Shown: positions 10,701-23,278 of the stretch, piece by piece
Layout of the letters: each line of letters opens with the position of its first letter
Position numbering within the stretch: the first letter of the stretch is position 1
Assembly: GCF_013373865.1 (NCBI RefSeq)
Contig: NC_050467.1
Span: forward strand, 4,588,001-4,652,000
DNA: 64,000 bases
Direction of reading: 5' to 3'
DNA from: Monomorium pharaonis
Lineage: Eukaryota; Arthropoda; Insecta; Hymenoptera; Formicidae
Position numbers and translations under genes: made by a program
Notes under the pieces: model-generated
The model's database searches: none
Told to the model about the DNA's origin: nothing
The model's input: the letters and a program-made list of their open reading frames with translations, nothing else

Positions 10701-12727
10701 TTTGTGTGGAAAGAGGATAGACGTATGGAAAAGTAAAACAACATACTTCAACAACTTCTTCCTGTTTTACAAATGTGAGTTTAATTAATTTTTCATATTT
10801 TAATCATTTATTTATTCGATTCAATTATTTTTACTTTATGCATTTATCTTTATTTCGAATAAAATTGGAATATAAATAGCTTGTACTGAATATATGTATA
10901 ATAATCTTCAGCATTCATGAAAGCATGAGCATGAGAAAATTTCAATGTAAGTTTTACATAAAAATGCATCAGCAATTTATTTTTTATAGCTTTTACTTCT
11001 TTAACGTTTTCTTTATTTTTCTACCTAATAAATTAGTAAATGATGCTACATTCAGGATTAAATATATATTCATTCTCATTCATTCTAATTCATTCATTTA
11101 AAGACAACGAACCTATGAAGTGAATTTCCACATATCTATTATTATATAGTTATTAACTGGATGCATTTGTATATTGAGACAAATTTATGATCAATATTAT
11201 TTTTTTAAATCTATTGTCTAAGATCTATTGTCTTAACATAAAATAAAAGTTTCTTTTACTCACCAGTCGATGCACAATAGCGAACTTGTAGATTACGTTG
11301 ACTATTCATCTGTAATTCATAAAAATAAAAAATTAATACTATTAGCGCCTTAAATAATCATGTTTCAAGAAATAATTATATGTACAGCGTGGAATTCTGT
11401 ATTCGTTTGAAAAGAATTTTCTTCTTCTCAAATAGAAGCTTTTATATAACTTTACTATAAAACTCTTTCTCTAATTCTTTTCTAAATATTTCAAATTAAT
11501 GATTTAAATAAACACCCGACCAAAGATAATTAATATAGGTGAAAATTATATACATATCATACGCTAAAATTGCTCCGTTGTAAATTAATTGTCTAAGTTA
11601 CTCCTCTAGAATTATCAGATTAGAATCGTCATTATGTTCCCCATATTTCGATGTAATATTCGCGAAAATGCTGCTAATTATAACCGCGCAGGCAAACTAA
11701 TTATCAGACACGCGCGACACTTTGAGCGGTAAATTCTCAAACTTCAAACCGATTACGATCCGTCGCATTTACACTAATTCTACGATCGAAGATCAAACGT
11801 TCTGTTACGCCGACTGCTTCGCGCGATATATTTGCCTCAGCAAACAGCGTCTTACGTAAATGTCGTCTCGATAAGCTTATACGATCGTTCATTACGAAGG
11901 TTAATTAATCGCGTGGCTTATCTATCGCTAAAGTTGTCTATCATTCAGAAAATAATCGTGTAATCATCTGAAATGATGCTGTTGCGAAAACTAATGCAAA
12001 GAATTTAATAGACTGCGTATCTTACGTCGCTGCCAGTCTGCGCCGGTATCGCCGTGCGAATAACAACGAGATGAGACGCCGTGACTCGTGACTGCGTGTT
12101 ATAAACAAGAAACAAGCGCCATGTGCCAAGTCTACGAATTTAAGAATGCATGTGTTACATTTCAAAGTATTAGCAAAAATGTAAAAAATTTTTATAGACT
12201 CTTTTATTACGTTTAAATCTCTGTCTAAAATTAAACATAAGTCTTATAATAAATTTAAAAGTTATTTAATCGTTTTTATTCACGCTTGATTCTATGTAAA
12301 ATCGCGTGTTATAGTCATACTTATTTAAATATAAAATGATGAGAAAGCAACATTGCGAATTATTATATCAAATTTTGTGTATTAAATAATAAAACTCTAA
12401 TAATCATTTTCCTACAAAAGTTCAGTAAAACAAAATGGGATCATTTTCAGTGCATTTCATTATATTTATAAAAAATATTTTTTATTATTTTTTTTACAGT
12501 TAATTTTAGAACCAAAATTCGGATATTCATAATCACAATTTTTTGTCGTTGATTTGAAATAAAAAAAAAATAATAAAACGTCTGCAGTTTTAAAATTTCC
12601 ATAATTTTTAGCTAGTATTGTAATATTAAATATTTTCAATGTATTTCAGAGTCCATTTATGTCGAATATTCAATTTCTGTTTGATTTTATATATTAATAT
12701 TAATTATCGGTACACGATTGATACGTC
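7800..12727. other. Non-coding DNA: CpG-rich islands alternating with AT-rich sequence
   Basis: 7800-8400 and 9400-10300 are CpG-rich; 8400-9350 and 10350-12720 are strongly AT-rich. A pair of abutting palindromes lies at 8181-8211. Open frames are short and uninformative on both strands. I found no tRNA, rRNA or recognisable exon. Confidence 0.5.
8181..8211. promoter_or_regulatory. Two abutting palindromes including a CACGTG E-box
   Basis: CCAATAA-aagc-TTATTGG at 8181-8198 is directly followed by GAAACACGTGTTTC at 8198-8211, a perfect 14-bp palindrome centred on the E-box CACGTG. A bHLH-type binding site is possible. This is motif-level evidence only. Confidence 0.3.
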
Positions 12728-13136
12728 ATGGCTTCTCATCGCTTAATTGACTCGATTCGGCGTATTACTTCATCGTTATCGTTTTAAAACGGATGGAACG
12801 CCAATCGATGTGTCAGTATTAAAATTGGTATGTGAAAAATACAAAGTCACGGAAATATATCCGAATGCAGGCGTCATTGCAGAGATGATTATTTTTCATA
12901 AATATCAATATGATAAGACATTTATAGACTCTTATTTAATATCGCTTCGAGCTTAAATTACCAATATCCATTTCCACCGATGTAGACTAACCTTGACTTC
13001 GGTTTATAACTTACTCTTTATCTTTTTCTAGTTCTAAGAAAAAAGATAAAGTGTAAGTCAAACTGATATCAAAGCTAATCTATAATACACCGATGGAAAT
13101 GGAAATAAGATAATATAATATAATATGAGAAGCCAT
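12728..13136. mobile_element. Putative element bounded by ATGGCTTCTCAT inverted repeats, with a foldback core
   Basis: ATGGCTTCTCAT at 12728-12739 is repeated exactly inverted at 13125-13136. The right half (12965-13107) is itself a foldback: a left arm starting ccatttccaccgatgta pairs with a right arm ending tacaccgatggaaatgg, with the apex near 13035. The left half holds a 70-codon plus-strand frame (12747-12956) that I do not recognise. The foldback alone could be a separate MITE inserted next to chance repeats. No target duplication is obvious. Confidence 0.45.
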
Positions 13137-15604
13137 TAATCGCGAGAGCTAATGAATCGAGTAATCCGATCGTCAGCTAATTGTTTATGGGGTATTAATC
13201 GCGTTTCGTTTAATAATAATAATAAAGTGGGGAGACGACACACCGAGCGTCTCGTGTCGCTGCGCTGCTCGTTTTGCGCGAATGACCGGCTCCGCGCGGC
13301 GGCGTCGACGTACGCAACAACACGCAGAACGGTGCACGCCGTTAAAATAAACAAACGCCGCGAGCGTCGCGTACCAAACAGTTCGTCGCCACTGCGAAAT
13401 GTCTAACGTACTATAAAACACATGTACACAAAATACTCCCGTTCCTCTCAAGTTAGTCATCGACGAGCGCGCTCGCCATATCGTACGGCTCTTCGTTATG
13501 CAAATTCAACTATTTATTGATTCATTATTCTGGCGATTTGCGTCACACTCAGCACTTTCAAATCTAACAATATAATTGACATTAATTAATTGTTGGAATT
13601 CTCCACCGTTAAACGTTAACGGTAATAATTGCATGGAACGATGGTGTGTTTCGAGATGTAATGTTCCCACGGAACGTTTATTCGCTTGAATATCGCCGTG
13701 CGTATAACAATAAGTATTGTACGTGCCTCTAATAAAATATTCCCGCTAACCAATTTTCGTCCAGAAAATGTTTAACGTGCGAAATAAAATAATTATATGC
13801 TGAATATTCTGTTGCTTGACTTGCTAATTAATTTTGATGAAAGGGATATTGTTGTATGCTAAATCTAACATTTATTTTTAAAAGGAGAAGCAGTTTCGTT
13901 GCGGTGAAAATAATTAGAATATGAATTAACTATTTTTTAATTAAATTTTTCCAAGAGGATTCCAAATGTATGATTCTATTAGATGGAAAATTTTGCAAAA
14001 AGTTAAGCTACTTGTTTCCTTTGCTTCTTTGAAATTATATAATTGTATTTCTTTCATATGCATGGCGTGCGCAAAACATTTTGAAAAGGATATTAGGTAT
14101 AATGAGTCGCTTCCTATTTTTCGACCAAAAAGCAAATTTTACTTCAATTAAATGAACTACTTTGAATAAAATTTTAATTATTCAAATTTTTATTAAAGAA
14201 TCAGATAATCAACACAATTAAGATTTTCTTAATTTAGTAGTCAATATTGTTTAATTTTGGAATGATGTAATATGTAATGTGTAAGAAATTAAAATCCAAA
14301 TGAAAAAGAAAAAGAGCTTGGTGATAGTTATCAAATATTTACAAGAGTAAAATCGTTCCTAGTTATATTAACCAAGAATTTAATTGGTATATTCTGCTCA
14401 ATATTTAATATCTATTATCAAACCTTTTTTCAGTGTCGAAGAAACGAGCAGAACAGTAAAAATATCAGTTAGCCACCAATTGAGTTGCAAAAATCAATCA
14501 ATTACACGAGTTGAAATTAATTTTTCTCAATGACAGAGTAATCCCCCTCTCGCCGGGTACAATTAACTGCAGAAACACACTGCCCGAAATTACAATCATC
14601 CGGCTGGAGCAACATCTTCGATGTTGCAGCGTAGAGGTGAGGAGGGAGGAAGAGCGCGATTGTCCTTGACGGGAGGCAGCGATCTCTTCTGCTTTGCTGC
14701 AGGCTGGCGTCCGCCCACCATACGGTCGGCGAGCCCTATGCTCTCCCTACGGTCCCTCCGACTTCTCCCTTTCCTCCCACCCTCCTCTTCTTCTCTCTCT
14801 CTCTCTCTTTCCCTTTCCTTCTCCTAACGCAGTGAGACAGATAGAACCGATGGAAGAAGAGGGATGAAGAGAAAGGGTCAACTCGTGGGGCCGCTCCCTG
14901 AGCAGACTCCGGGCCCGTCCGCGCACGGGCCCTCTCGGACGAGAGAGGGACAGGGAGAGAGACAGCTCCGTTATTATGCGGCTGATATTATTCTCCCCGT
15001 ACGGACCGCGCCGAATTCGACGCGCGGGACGATCGCGTGACCGAAAAGTAGAAACTCTTACTCCGCGCGCTTTACGAGGTACAATTTGCCTAATGACGTT
15101 GGGACCGCGCCGCGTTTAACGATCGTCGCGCGGTCGACGCGTCCCGCGGGCCCCTGATACTGCGGCGGATGCTCCTGCGCCGCCGCCGCCGCCGCCGCCG
15201 CCGCTGGATGAGGAATGACGGAGGAGCGTGTGGAACGGTGTGCGTGCACGATAGCACGCGTGCCCGCAAATCGGCGCGCGTAATGCATCGGCACGCGAAC
15301 CTGTTAATATTTCATACATTTCCTCATTACACGCCACGCGAGATCCGTTTCTAGTGTCACGCGGAAGCTCTCGCATTTGTCTCGGCTCATCTTCGGCTCA
15401 CCTGCTCGTGATATCTTCCTGGACGCGTGGTATCTTCTTGCCGCGTCGTAACGGCACAGATCTTTCGAGGGATACATTTTCAGAGAGGCAGTACAAGTCA
15501 ATTGTCAGTTATCTATTTTTTTCACTTAATCGAAACAGCGTAATATTAGTGGCAATATGCTCGTATCAAATTTTGTAAACGGAAGAAAGAGTTAAGTTGT
15601 ATAT
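13137..15604. other. Non-coding stretch with a CT-rich block
   Basis: 13200-13500 is CpG-rich, 13500-14500 AT-rich. 14620-15260 is GC-rich with a CT-rich run near 14780-14825 and a (CCG)n-like run at 15180-15204. No supportable gene is seen. Confidence 0.5.
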
Positions 15605-16212
15605 CACTCAAAAAAATGTTTTGCTGATATAGACAGATTTCTTGATATCACAATCAAAATGTATCGCTAATTTTTGTATCTGCTAAAATTCTGGCTGTCG
15701 CGTACACAGAAAAAAAGAATATTCTTGTTTTGCCAATATCTCTAGTTTCAAAACGGAAATCTTGAAATGAGATTATATCGCGTTAAATCAAAAAGATTTA
15801 CTTGAATATAAAGATTTATTTCAAAATTTTATGTAGTTTAACCAAGAAAATAATATTCTTGTCATTTAAGAATAATTTTCTTGAATGGAAAAGAAAAAAT
15901 ATTGGATAGAAAATACTATATGTTTAAATCGAAGATTATAATTTTCTTAGAATAAAATTATCCAAACAATTATATTATATTTTTAAAATAATATTTATAG
16001 TATTGAAATAAGACTATAATATCTCGAAATTCAAGATTTTCAAATTCTTCTATAAGAAGATTATATATTGTTGCGTATATATGAAACATTCATATGAATA
16101 TATAAGAGTTAATTTTATACTTGCTTTTTTTCTATGTAATTATTTATCTATTTCAGCTAATTTTTACACACATATAATTTTTGTTGAAGTAGCAAGATCA
16201 TTTTTTTGAGTG
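15605..16212. mobile_element. Outer MITE with CACTCAAAAAAATG ends, interrupted by a second MITE
   Basis: CACTCAAAAAAATG at 15605-15618 is matched by its exact reverse complement at 16199-16212. Only about 100 bases at the left and 75 bases at the right belong to this element, because a complete 432-bp element (15705-16136) sits inside it. A clean target-site duplication is not visible at the outer ends. It is non-coding. Confidence 0.7.
15705..16136. mobile_element. Family B MITE, copy 1, nested
   Basis: The element starts CACAGAAAAAAAG and ends with CTTTTTTTCTATG. It is flanked by TA at 15703-15704 and 16137-16138. Its sequence matches 45222-45651 almost end to end (same order of ttcaaaacggaaatcttgaa, gattatatcgcgtta, agaaaaaatattggatag and others), with small indels and substitutions. 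No coding capacity is seen. Confidence 0.85.
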
Positions 16213-17171
16213 CATGGAGAAAAGTTGCTAAACGTGTACTCTAAGTTGTACCTTATTTTATGTCTGTGTTTAATATAAGTAACATTTATATTATACAGTT
16301 AAAAATATTTTATACTTTTAATTATTTCAATTCACAAAGGCGATTAGTCACCCAAATCGTATCTTTTGCGGCGTGCTTGCAAATGGCTTATAATGAAAAT
16401 AATTTGTTATCGGCGAAATGTTAACACCGTAGTAATAGGTATCTGAATCATTAAGTTACAATTTCCAATATTCATTTGCATATTAAATCAGTAGGAAATA
16501 AAACAAAAAATAATTCAAGTGGTACGCATTCTCTCCTCATATATCTATGTGACCTTTTGAAAACTTACCTATTAAGTTTAATCAATATTAATTAATTTTT
16601 TGTTAATTCTACAATGCATGCAGATGGATGGCAGTATGATGCCGAGTACAAAGTCGCCTAATTGCACCATTGTTCGAGGGACCGATCATGACCCGCGTTT
16701 GGTACGTCGTATAGGCCTGTAGACTACCTGAGAATCTTGGAGCTTTCTCTCTTTCGATCTTAATTATTATTCTGTTTCTTCTCTTGTTAATGCCAGCGAC
16801 GAGGTGAATCTTAAAGATCTCCGGATCGGGGTGCAAACCCGACTGCATGCATCCGTCCGGACGATTATCTAGTCATTCGCGATGAATCATCTCTCTATGG
16901 AGCCGCGTTCATTCGCGTCGTTGGCAAAGGACTATTTTTCCTCCGGGCCTTTTATGCGGCGGAGAAGCTGCTTTACGGCGGCGACTTCATCTCGCTTCCT
17001 AGCCGTAGCTTCTAGGATACACACGGCGGTCGTGTGTCATTAATGCTTATTATGTAGGCTACAATCATATCGATTTGAGCCCGCGAGACGCGGAAGTCAC
17101 AGTGTAATTTACATTAACTTCGCGACGATCACGTAGCGATGTTATACTCGCGCGGTTAATCTACAACCTTA

Positions 17172-17194
17172 GCGCGCGCGCGCGCGCGCGCGCG
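17172..17194. repeat. (GC)n alternating tract
   Basis: About 23 bases of alternating G and C, a potential left-handed (Z) DNA segment. Comparable tracts are at 871-892, 6416-6432, 19530-19551 and around 59155-59170. Confidence 0.85.
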
Positions 17195-17357
17195 TCGCAA
17201 CGATGGAAATTTCCAATCTTTTGAGAACGTGCCAAATGCTGCACGACGTTAAATCGCCGACGGCGAATTAACGTCGATGCACGCTCGGATCGCAAGTCAT
17301 CGACGTGCTCGCTCATCGAGACGCTCGTCCCGACCGATAGATAGCCCGCGCCCGTGC

Positions 17358-17669
17358 TGACGTCACCGCGAGAAATCGAGACGCGAGACGGCACGGATAT
17401 ATATATATTTCGCTTCTTCTTTTTTTTTTTTTTTTTTGACGCACGTTACGAAATATGTCAAAATCGCCGGAATCCCGTGATATGTCCGCGCGAAAAGCCG
17501 CATCATCGATAATACACGATCCTGACGTCACGATCGACGTCAAGATGACGAAATTCCACGATGGCCGGACGTGCGGGTATATTGGCTGAATGCATCGTGA
17601 GCTGTCGGAGCTCTCTTGACGTTTCAGGACGAGCGATTTTATCATTGATAATCTATGATCTCGACGTCA
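17358..17669. promoter_or_regulatory. Cluster of CRE-like TGACGTCA sites
   Basis: Perfect palindromic TGACGTCA occurs at 17358-17365 and 17523-17530. CGACGTCA occurs at 17535-17542 and 17662-17669, and more tgacg half-sites lie between. TGACGTCA is the consensus for CREB/ATF-family bZIP proteins. Four near-perfect sites in 312 bases suggests a regulatory element, but no gene start is recognised nearby. Confidence 0.35.
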
Positions 17670-17699
17670 TCGCGGCGACCGCCGCGCCGTGAAGAGCCG

Positions 17700-18859
17700 T
17701 CGATATTGATTATTCGATCGTCCGTTAGAATATACGGCGAGGCCTCTACGGGAACCGGCGCCCTTTTAACCGGCTGATATTGAGGATCTCCAACCGGGGA
17801 GGGATGGTAGCCGCTTCCCGAGTCGGGATTGCAATAATTACACGGCTATTTAGCATTTGCAATTACAAAAGGTCTCGGGCCCTCGAGCCAAAACCGGTGA
17901 CGATGTACGAATAAATATTCGCTTACTTTTCAATTAATTTTAAAACCTGCCATTTACCCGAACCGAAACTTTTTATTTATCCCTTCATTTGTCACGATAC
18001 TTAAATGCCGAAGGTTAAGCGCAGTCAGGAGAGATGAGGGATGAGGCCTCCCTCGCGGAGGAGTCCCGCCGAAGAGAAATCGGGCCCGAATTTATCACGG
18101 GGGGGAGGGGGGTATACGACTGGAGGGACATTCTCTCTCTCTCTCTCTTTCTCTCTCTCCAAGTGGTTACGCTCTGTATATATTTGACAGGGTCGGTTTT
18201 TTTTCGAGTAATTACACCGTGGCACACACCGCGGAGTCGCTCGCCGCCGGTGTACACGGGACGCGGCTAATTTATTTTCGCCGTCGTTGGAAATTAGCGA
18301 CGACGTACGGGCGCGCTCCTTCCTCTCGCGCCATCCTCCTCGGGCGAGGTTGTTCCGGCGCGCGAGACAGAGAGAGAGAGAGAGAGAGAGTCGAGGGAGA
18401 TTTATCAAAGCGCGCATCTCTCGCGCACCTCGCAGTATATTTTTAAGATTCCCTTGTACACACACGACGTCGCGTCCGTGCACGCGAGGTCGCGCGCCGC
18501 GACGAAACTTTGTCGTTGCGCCAAAAACCAAAAGTGAATGTCCCGAAGCCCCCTAAAAATACGCGGGGATGCATCCTCCTCTCGGTTGCTGTCCGCGGGT
18601 CCGTCGCGCCATTTCCGTCGACTTTCTCGCGGGGAATGAAATTCCACTTCCGGTGAACGATTCGCCTTGCACGTGGCAGACGCGGTGGACGTTAGCCAGC
18701 AAAGAAACGCGAGGTGGTTCCTTAATGGCGTGGAAAAATGGCCGCTCCGGCCTTTGTATCTCTGTCCGGAAAGAACGATGCAACTTTGGTCAAGTTTTGA
18801 TTTTCATAAAAAATCAGTCAGACATCGCGATAAAATACTTATCTAAAATTTTGTTTATA
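17700..18859. other. Non-coding GC-rich stretch with CT/GA runs
   Basis: CpG-rich sequence with a CT-rich run at about 18130-18161 and a GA run at about 18369-18390. Open frames exist on both strands but translate to Arg/Ser-rich sequence without domains. Confidence 0.5.
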
Positions 18860-18957
18860 CGCTGAGAAAAAAGTTCAAGCGTTTAAACATTTAACTCATA
18901 CAAATACATAAAATATTTGAAAACATTTTGCCAAATGAACAACTTTTTTCCTCGGTG
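18860..18957. mobile_element. Short TA-flanked MITE
   Basis: This 98-bp element starts CGCTGAGAAAAAAGTT and ends AACTTTTTTCCTCGGTG, flanked by TA at 18858-18859 and 18958-18959. The termini are imperfect inverted repeats. The interior is AT-rich and non-coding. The ends resemble those of the other CACTGA-type elements in the window. Confidence 0.65.
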
Positions 18958-18959
18958 TA

Positions 18960-20957
18960 GATCATTGAAGTGCAAATAAAATTTGTGAAATATCAAATTT
19001 TTCTCATCGTCTATGAATGGAACAGTCGTGAGATAACAAAGCATTAGATAAAAGAACAAAACATCATGATTGTCTATGCAAATGAAGATCAGTTATAAAA
19101 CTAATTGTTCGGACACAGAAAAGTTCATTATACCAATTCAAATGTTAATAATCATTTTTAAGAGAAAACACACACATTATTACAGAAGTAAAAATCCCTG
19201 CATTTCCATTAAAAGTGTACTTGTGATTTTTTTTTGTACATTCAGCATAAAATAAACTCTCAATATCTTACGTGTCCGTATACAATTAGTTTCGCGACTG
19301 CATAAGCTGCAGCAACAATTCAACGAACGGACTCGGAACTTTCCTCGAACGAATCGCTAACAATTGTTGGCTCCAAAGGCTCCCCAAGTCCCAACAGGCA
19401 TCACGTTTTCGAACAGTCACTTCTGTCAGAGGCCCGTAAAGGCGGCGATAGCGAAATGCGAAGCCGCGCGTGGGAGGCAGCATGAGCCGGGTCGTTGTTT
19501 CTCCCGCGATGCGTTTCGCGGCTGCATATCGCGCGCGCGCGCGCGCGCGCGATTTCATAAGCAGATAACCGGAGCATCGAGAGCGCCGGATCGAGTGAAT
19601 CGTGGGTCGAGGATTAATATTGAGCCGACGCTCAACTTCGCCGTCGAACGGCCGCCTAAAGGTGACGAGGATTTCGAAGGGGTGGAGGGAGGAGAGACAC
19701 CGGAGAAACCGCGCAAGGTGAACGCGAACGCGAAGAAGAGCGGATCGTTCGTTATTAATTAGTTGGCGCAATAGGTCGAATCGTGCCGCTCATTGTGTCG
19801 TTCGGCCGTCGGGCACGACGCTACTCCACATCGAAGGAACACGCTGAAATAGCGTCCGCCTGGCAGAAGGTTCGCGATCTCCCCCTCGATCAATCCGGGT
19901 GCCTCTCCATGGAAATGCCGGCGTCGCCGGCTGCCAAAGTCGTTACGCCGTTTTATCCTTGAGCGGTTCGCCTCGAGTCGATCGTTTCAATATTACATAG
20001 ACACCGGTCTTAGATACCGTTATAAATAACCAAGCGCGCGTTTTGAAGCAGCACTTCCACAATCAATGATATTTATCTCTGTTTCCCCGTAAGAAAAAAA
20101 TACTCGCAAAATATAACTGCAGCACAGAAGATTAGAGCGATTCCAGACAGGTAATCACGGGGAGAGATGATTATCAGTTATGATTTCTTCAGCTATAAGC
20201 GATATGATTGAGCAGTGAAATATCGCGGTAATCAATTGAAGTTATTGCCGCGTTCAGCCTTATTGAATATATTGCGCGCTTTAGTAAGTGTTTTAACCTT
20301 GGTGGATATATATATATTTCGAAACTTACGAGCTTTCCTTTTAAAATTACATATTGCAAGAGGGGAATATTGCGAAAGAAGTCGCACCGCGCGGAGGGAA
20401 GATCGTAAACGGGACAGCGGCAAAATTTGTTACTGTGGGCGAAAAATGCGCCGTGGCGTAAAATCCGTTGATGTACAATCGGTTTTTCTCGCGAGGTCTC
20501 TCGCGAGTAGATTTAGAAGATAAGGACGGCGAAGGAAGAGAAACGGGAAGAGACTGGCGAGCAGGACGAGACGGTGCGTTCGCGCTCGCGCTGGAACTCC
20601 GCGCTATATCCGATCGGGAGTGTGGGTGTAGGGTGTCGCAACGGTATTGCCTCCATAGTTATGTCTATGCTGGCCCAACTAGTTTCGCGGGGAAAAATTG
20701 CGTCTCTTAGTCACAGCTTGCGACACCGGCTCGTGCGGCGTCCTGCATGAGCGAGCCCAAGTCCGGGGCTTTGCGTGTGCGACCCACTTACCCGCAGACT
20801 GAAGTACCTTCGACAGGCATATACATGTATTTGCGTATCTGCACGTATATAAATAAATAAATACATGTAATTCTGTTTTTATTTTTTTTTTTAGAATCCT
20901 CGCCGACGATTATTATACGGAAAAACTGGTTTTGTTAAAATATCCGAAGATTTAGCT

Positions 20958-21009
<52 letters not shown>

Positions 21010-21010
21010 A
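18960..21010. other. Non-coding stretch ending in a (TG)n tract
   Basis: AT-rich to 19300, CpG-rich from 19300 to 20700 with a (CG)n tract at 19530-19551, then AT-rich. (TG)n runs 20961-21006. No gene is recognised. Confidence 0.5.
20961..21006 (+). repeat. (TG)n microsatellite
   Basis: 23 TG dinucleotides immediately next to the left end of a family C element at 21011. Confidence 0.9.
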
Positions 21011-21148
21011 CAGATTTGAAAATAATTTTATTGGATCATTAAAATAATTGTGTAAACAATGCTGCAAAAAACTTTAACGTTCTAACAATCAGTCTGAACG
21101 TTTAAACATAATTATTTTGATGGTTGTAACAAAATTATTTTCAGATTT
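21011..21148 (+). mobile_element. Family C MITE, copy 2
   Basis: The left end cagatttgaaaataatttt is inverted at the right end as aaaattattttcagattt, with TA before the left end (21009-21010). It matches the reverse complement of 5927-6064 and, more loosely, 29885-30004. It is non-coding. Confidence 0.75.
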
Positions 21149-23234
21149 AATTAAATTTCTAAAATCGTACACGGTCGTTAAAATGTCAGGGATTTCTCGT
21201 GTAGGAGGGATTTAGAAAAATTGCACGTTCGTTAAATTATAAGACACTACATCCTGTTCAAAATCTTTGACAGAGCACTGGAGGAAACAAGAAAAATGAT
21301 TTATACACATCTCTTGGAGCAGTTTCATTTACTAAAACCGTTTTTGGACACCAACCAAGACGCATTATTCATTTGGATCAAGATAGTAGAAATTTCCACG
21401 AAGTTTCAAAATCTCTGTTTTTTGTTCTTTTGTTTTATTTCTCGAGGCTCTCATCGCTGTCCACAGCACAGAAAATTATCTGAGTGTTTAATTTATAATT
21501 TCATCATAAACTAGACCGAAATTAATCTTGATATGGACACGCACGCGCTCATTAGCATAGATTCTACTCTCTTCCTGTGAAAAGAGCTTCCATAGAGAGA
21601 GAGAGAGAGAGAGAGAGGGGCGTTCCTAGAAACGCCAAGGAAAATGTCTCGCGTAATCATTCAACGAAAACTGCGCAGTTTTTTAAGTACCCGAGCCAAG
21701 TCCATTACTTCACCCATGATCTATCCCACTTTTTCCTCTATCGTTACTTATATTTTAACGTAATCTTATCGTTTTCTGTTTGCCAGTTACTTCACCGACT
21801 ATAAATCTTCTTTAATTATGTATACCCATCGCGCCTGTCACTATGTACCGCTGATACTCAATAAAAGAAAGGAATCGAATGTAATAAGAGACAGACGGAG
21901 GAGTAAACAAAAAGGAATCCGTACGACAGCTCGCTGGTATCTGGTTAAGTGGATGCACTTTTCCCACTAACGCGCGCACGGATCAGCGCGCGGCTCTCTC
22001 GGCGCGCGGGCGAGATTATTGTAAAAGGCAAGTTCATTGTTCCGACCTCTTTCTCCGTCAACTCCCTACGTTTCTATCGTGCTCTCCTCGGGCAATAAAT
22101 ACGCATTTGCCGCTCTGGTATCGCGGGACACCGCCTCGCCCCTCGCACGGCTGATTTGTTCGCCGTGCTCTTATTGCGCGATTACTAATCGTGCAACAAG
22201 AAAGTAATGTAAACACCCCGATAACGTTAATTTATAGTAACCGCGGCCGTTCGCTGCCGATCGAGGATAATTTATGCAACGGCGCATTTATGCGCGGCCG
22301 CGCGATGTGCGTGTGTGTGTATGTCGCCATACGCGCGCGCGCGCAAGCGAGAGAGAAAGAGAGAGAAAGAGAGAGAGACAGACCTACAAAGAGAGTCGAC
22401 TATCGTCTCGATAAGGAGGCGATCGTGGCCAATAAAATCGACGAAGACTCGCTCGTTCCGCCGACACGGAGCGTAATAGTTTTCGCGTATGTACATCCGC
22501 GCGATAAATTCCGGATCGAGCCGTACGAAGAGAAGGACACGCGGACGGACACACACGCACACACACACACATACGCACCGAGGAAGGAAGGCTTCGCGTT
22601 TCGTGCCGTTTCTAATATTCTTTCGAAAGCTCTGAATCACGATGCTCCATTGCAATTCCAGAACGTGCCGCCTGCGGCGTACGCACTTTTAGATAGACAA
22701 GTACAAGTCTCTCTCACGCCAAACACATTGCAGATAAGAATTTTTTAATGGACTTTGGTAACTCTTCTCTTTCTCTCTCTCTCTCTTTAGAAACAACATT
22801 CTAACTAGTAATCTAACTTCAATATACAACTCAGTAAAATTAATTACTCGACGGTTAATTGATTTTTTGAAGCCAGTCGTAAAAGAAGAGTCAGCGGCAA
22901 TTAATTCCAATTTTTTTCGAATTATATTGCCCACGCCGTCTAATTCAATCTAATCGGTTTATATATTCCATCTAATAATTAACCGGAACGCTGCGAGAAA
23001 TAATATTAACCGCAAGACACCGAGGGGGAATTTAAGATAAACTCTCTCTCCCTCTCTTAAATCACTTAATCTACAAACTATCAGCAATTAACGAGTTTCA
23101 AGACGACACGGAGGCGCAATTTAGAGTTAAGGTGGCGATACACAAGACCTGCGTGGAGGGAAAACGGCGCATCGATGGTTTTACGATGCAAGCGGCAGCT
23201 TATCATTTCATCGGATCGTAGATGGGGATTCTGT

Positions 23235-23237
<3 letters not shown>

Positions 23238-23275
<38 letters not shown>
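23238..23275 (+). repeat. (CT)n microsatellite
   Basis: About 19 CT dinucleotides, uninterrupted. Confidence 0.9.

Positions 23276-23278
<3 letters not shown>

Noticed and set aside
12747..12956. A 69-residue frame as a host gene
   Set aside because: No recognised domain, no splice or start support, and it lies inside a probable mobile element; kept only as a note there.
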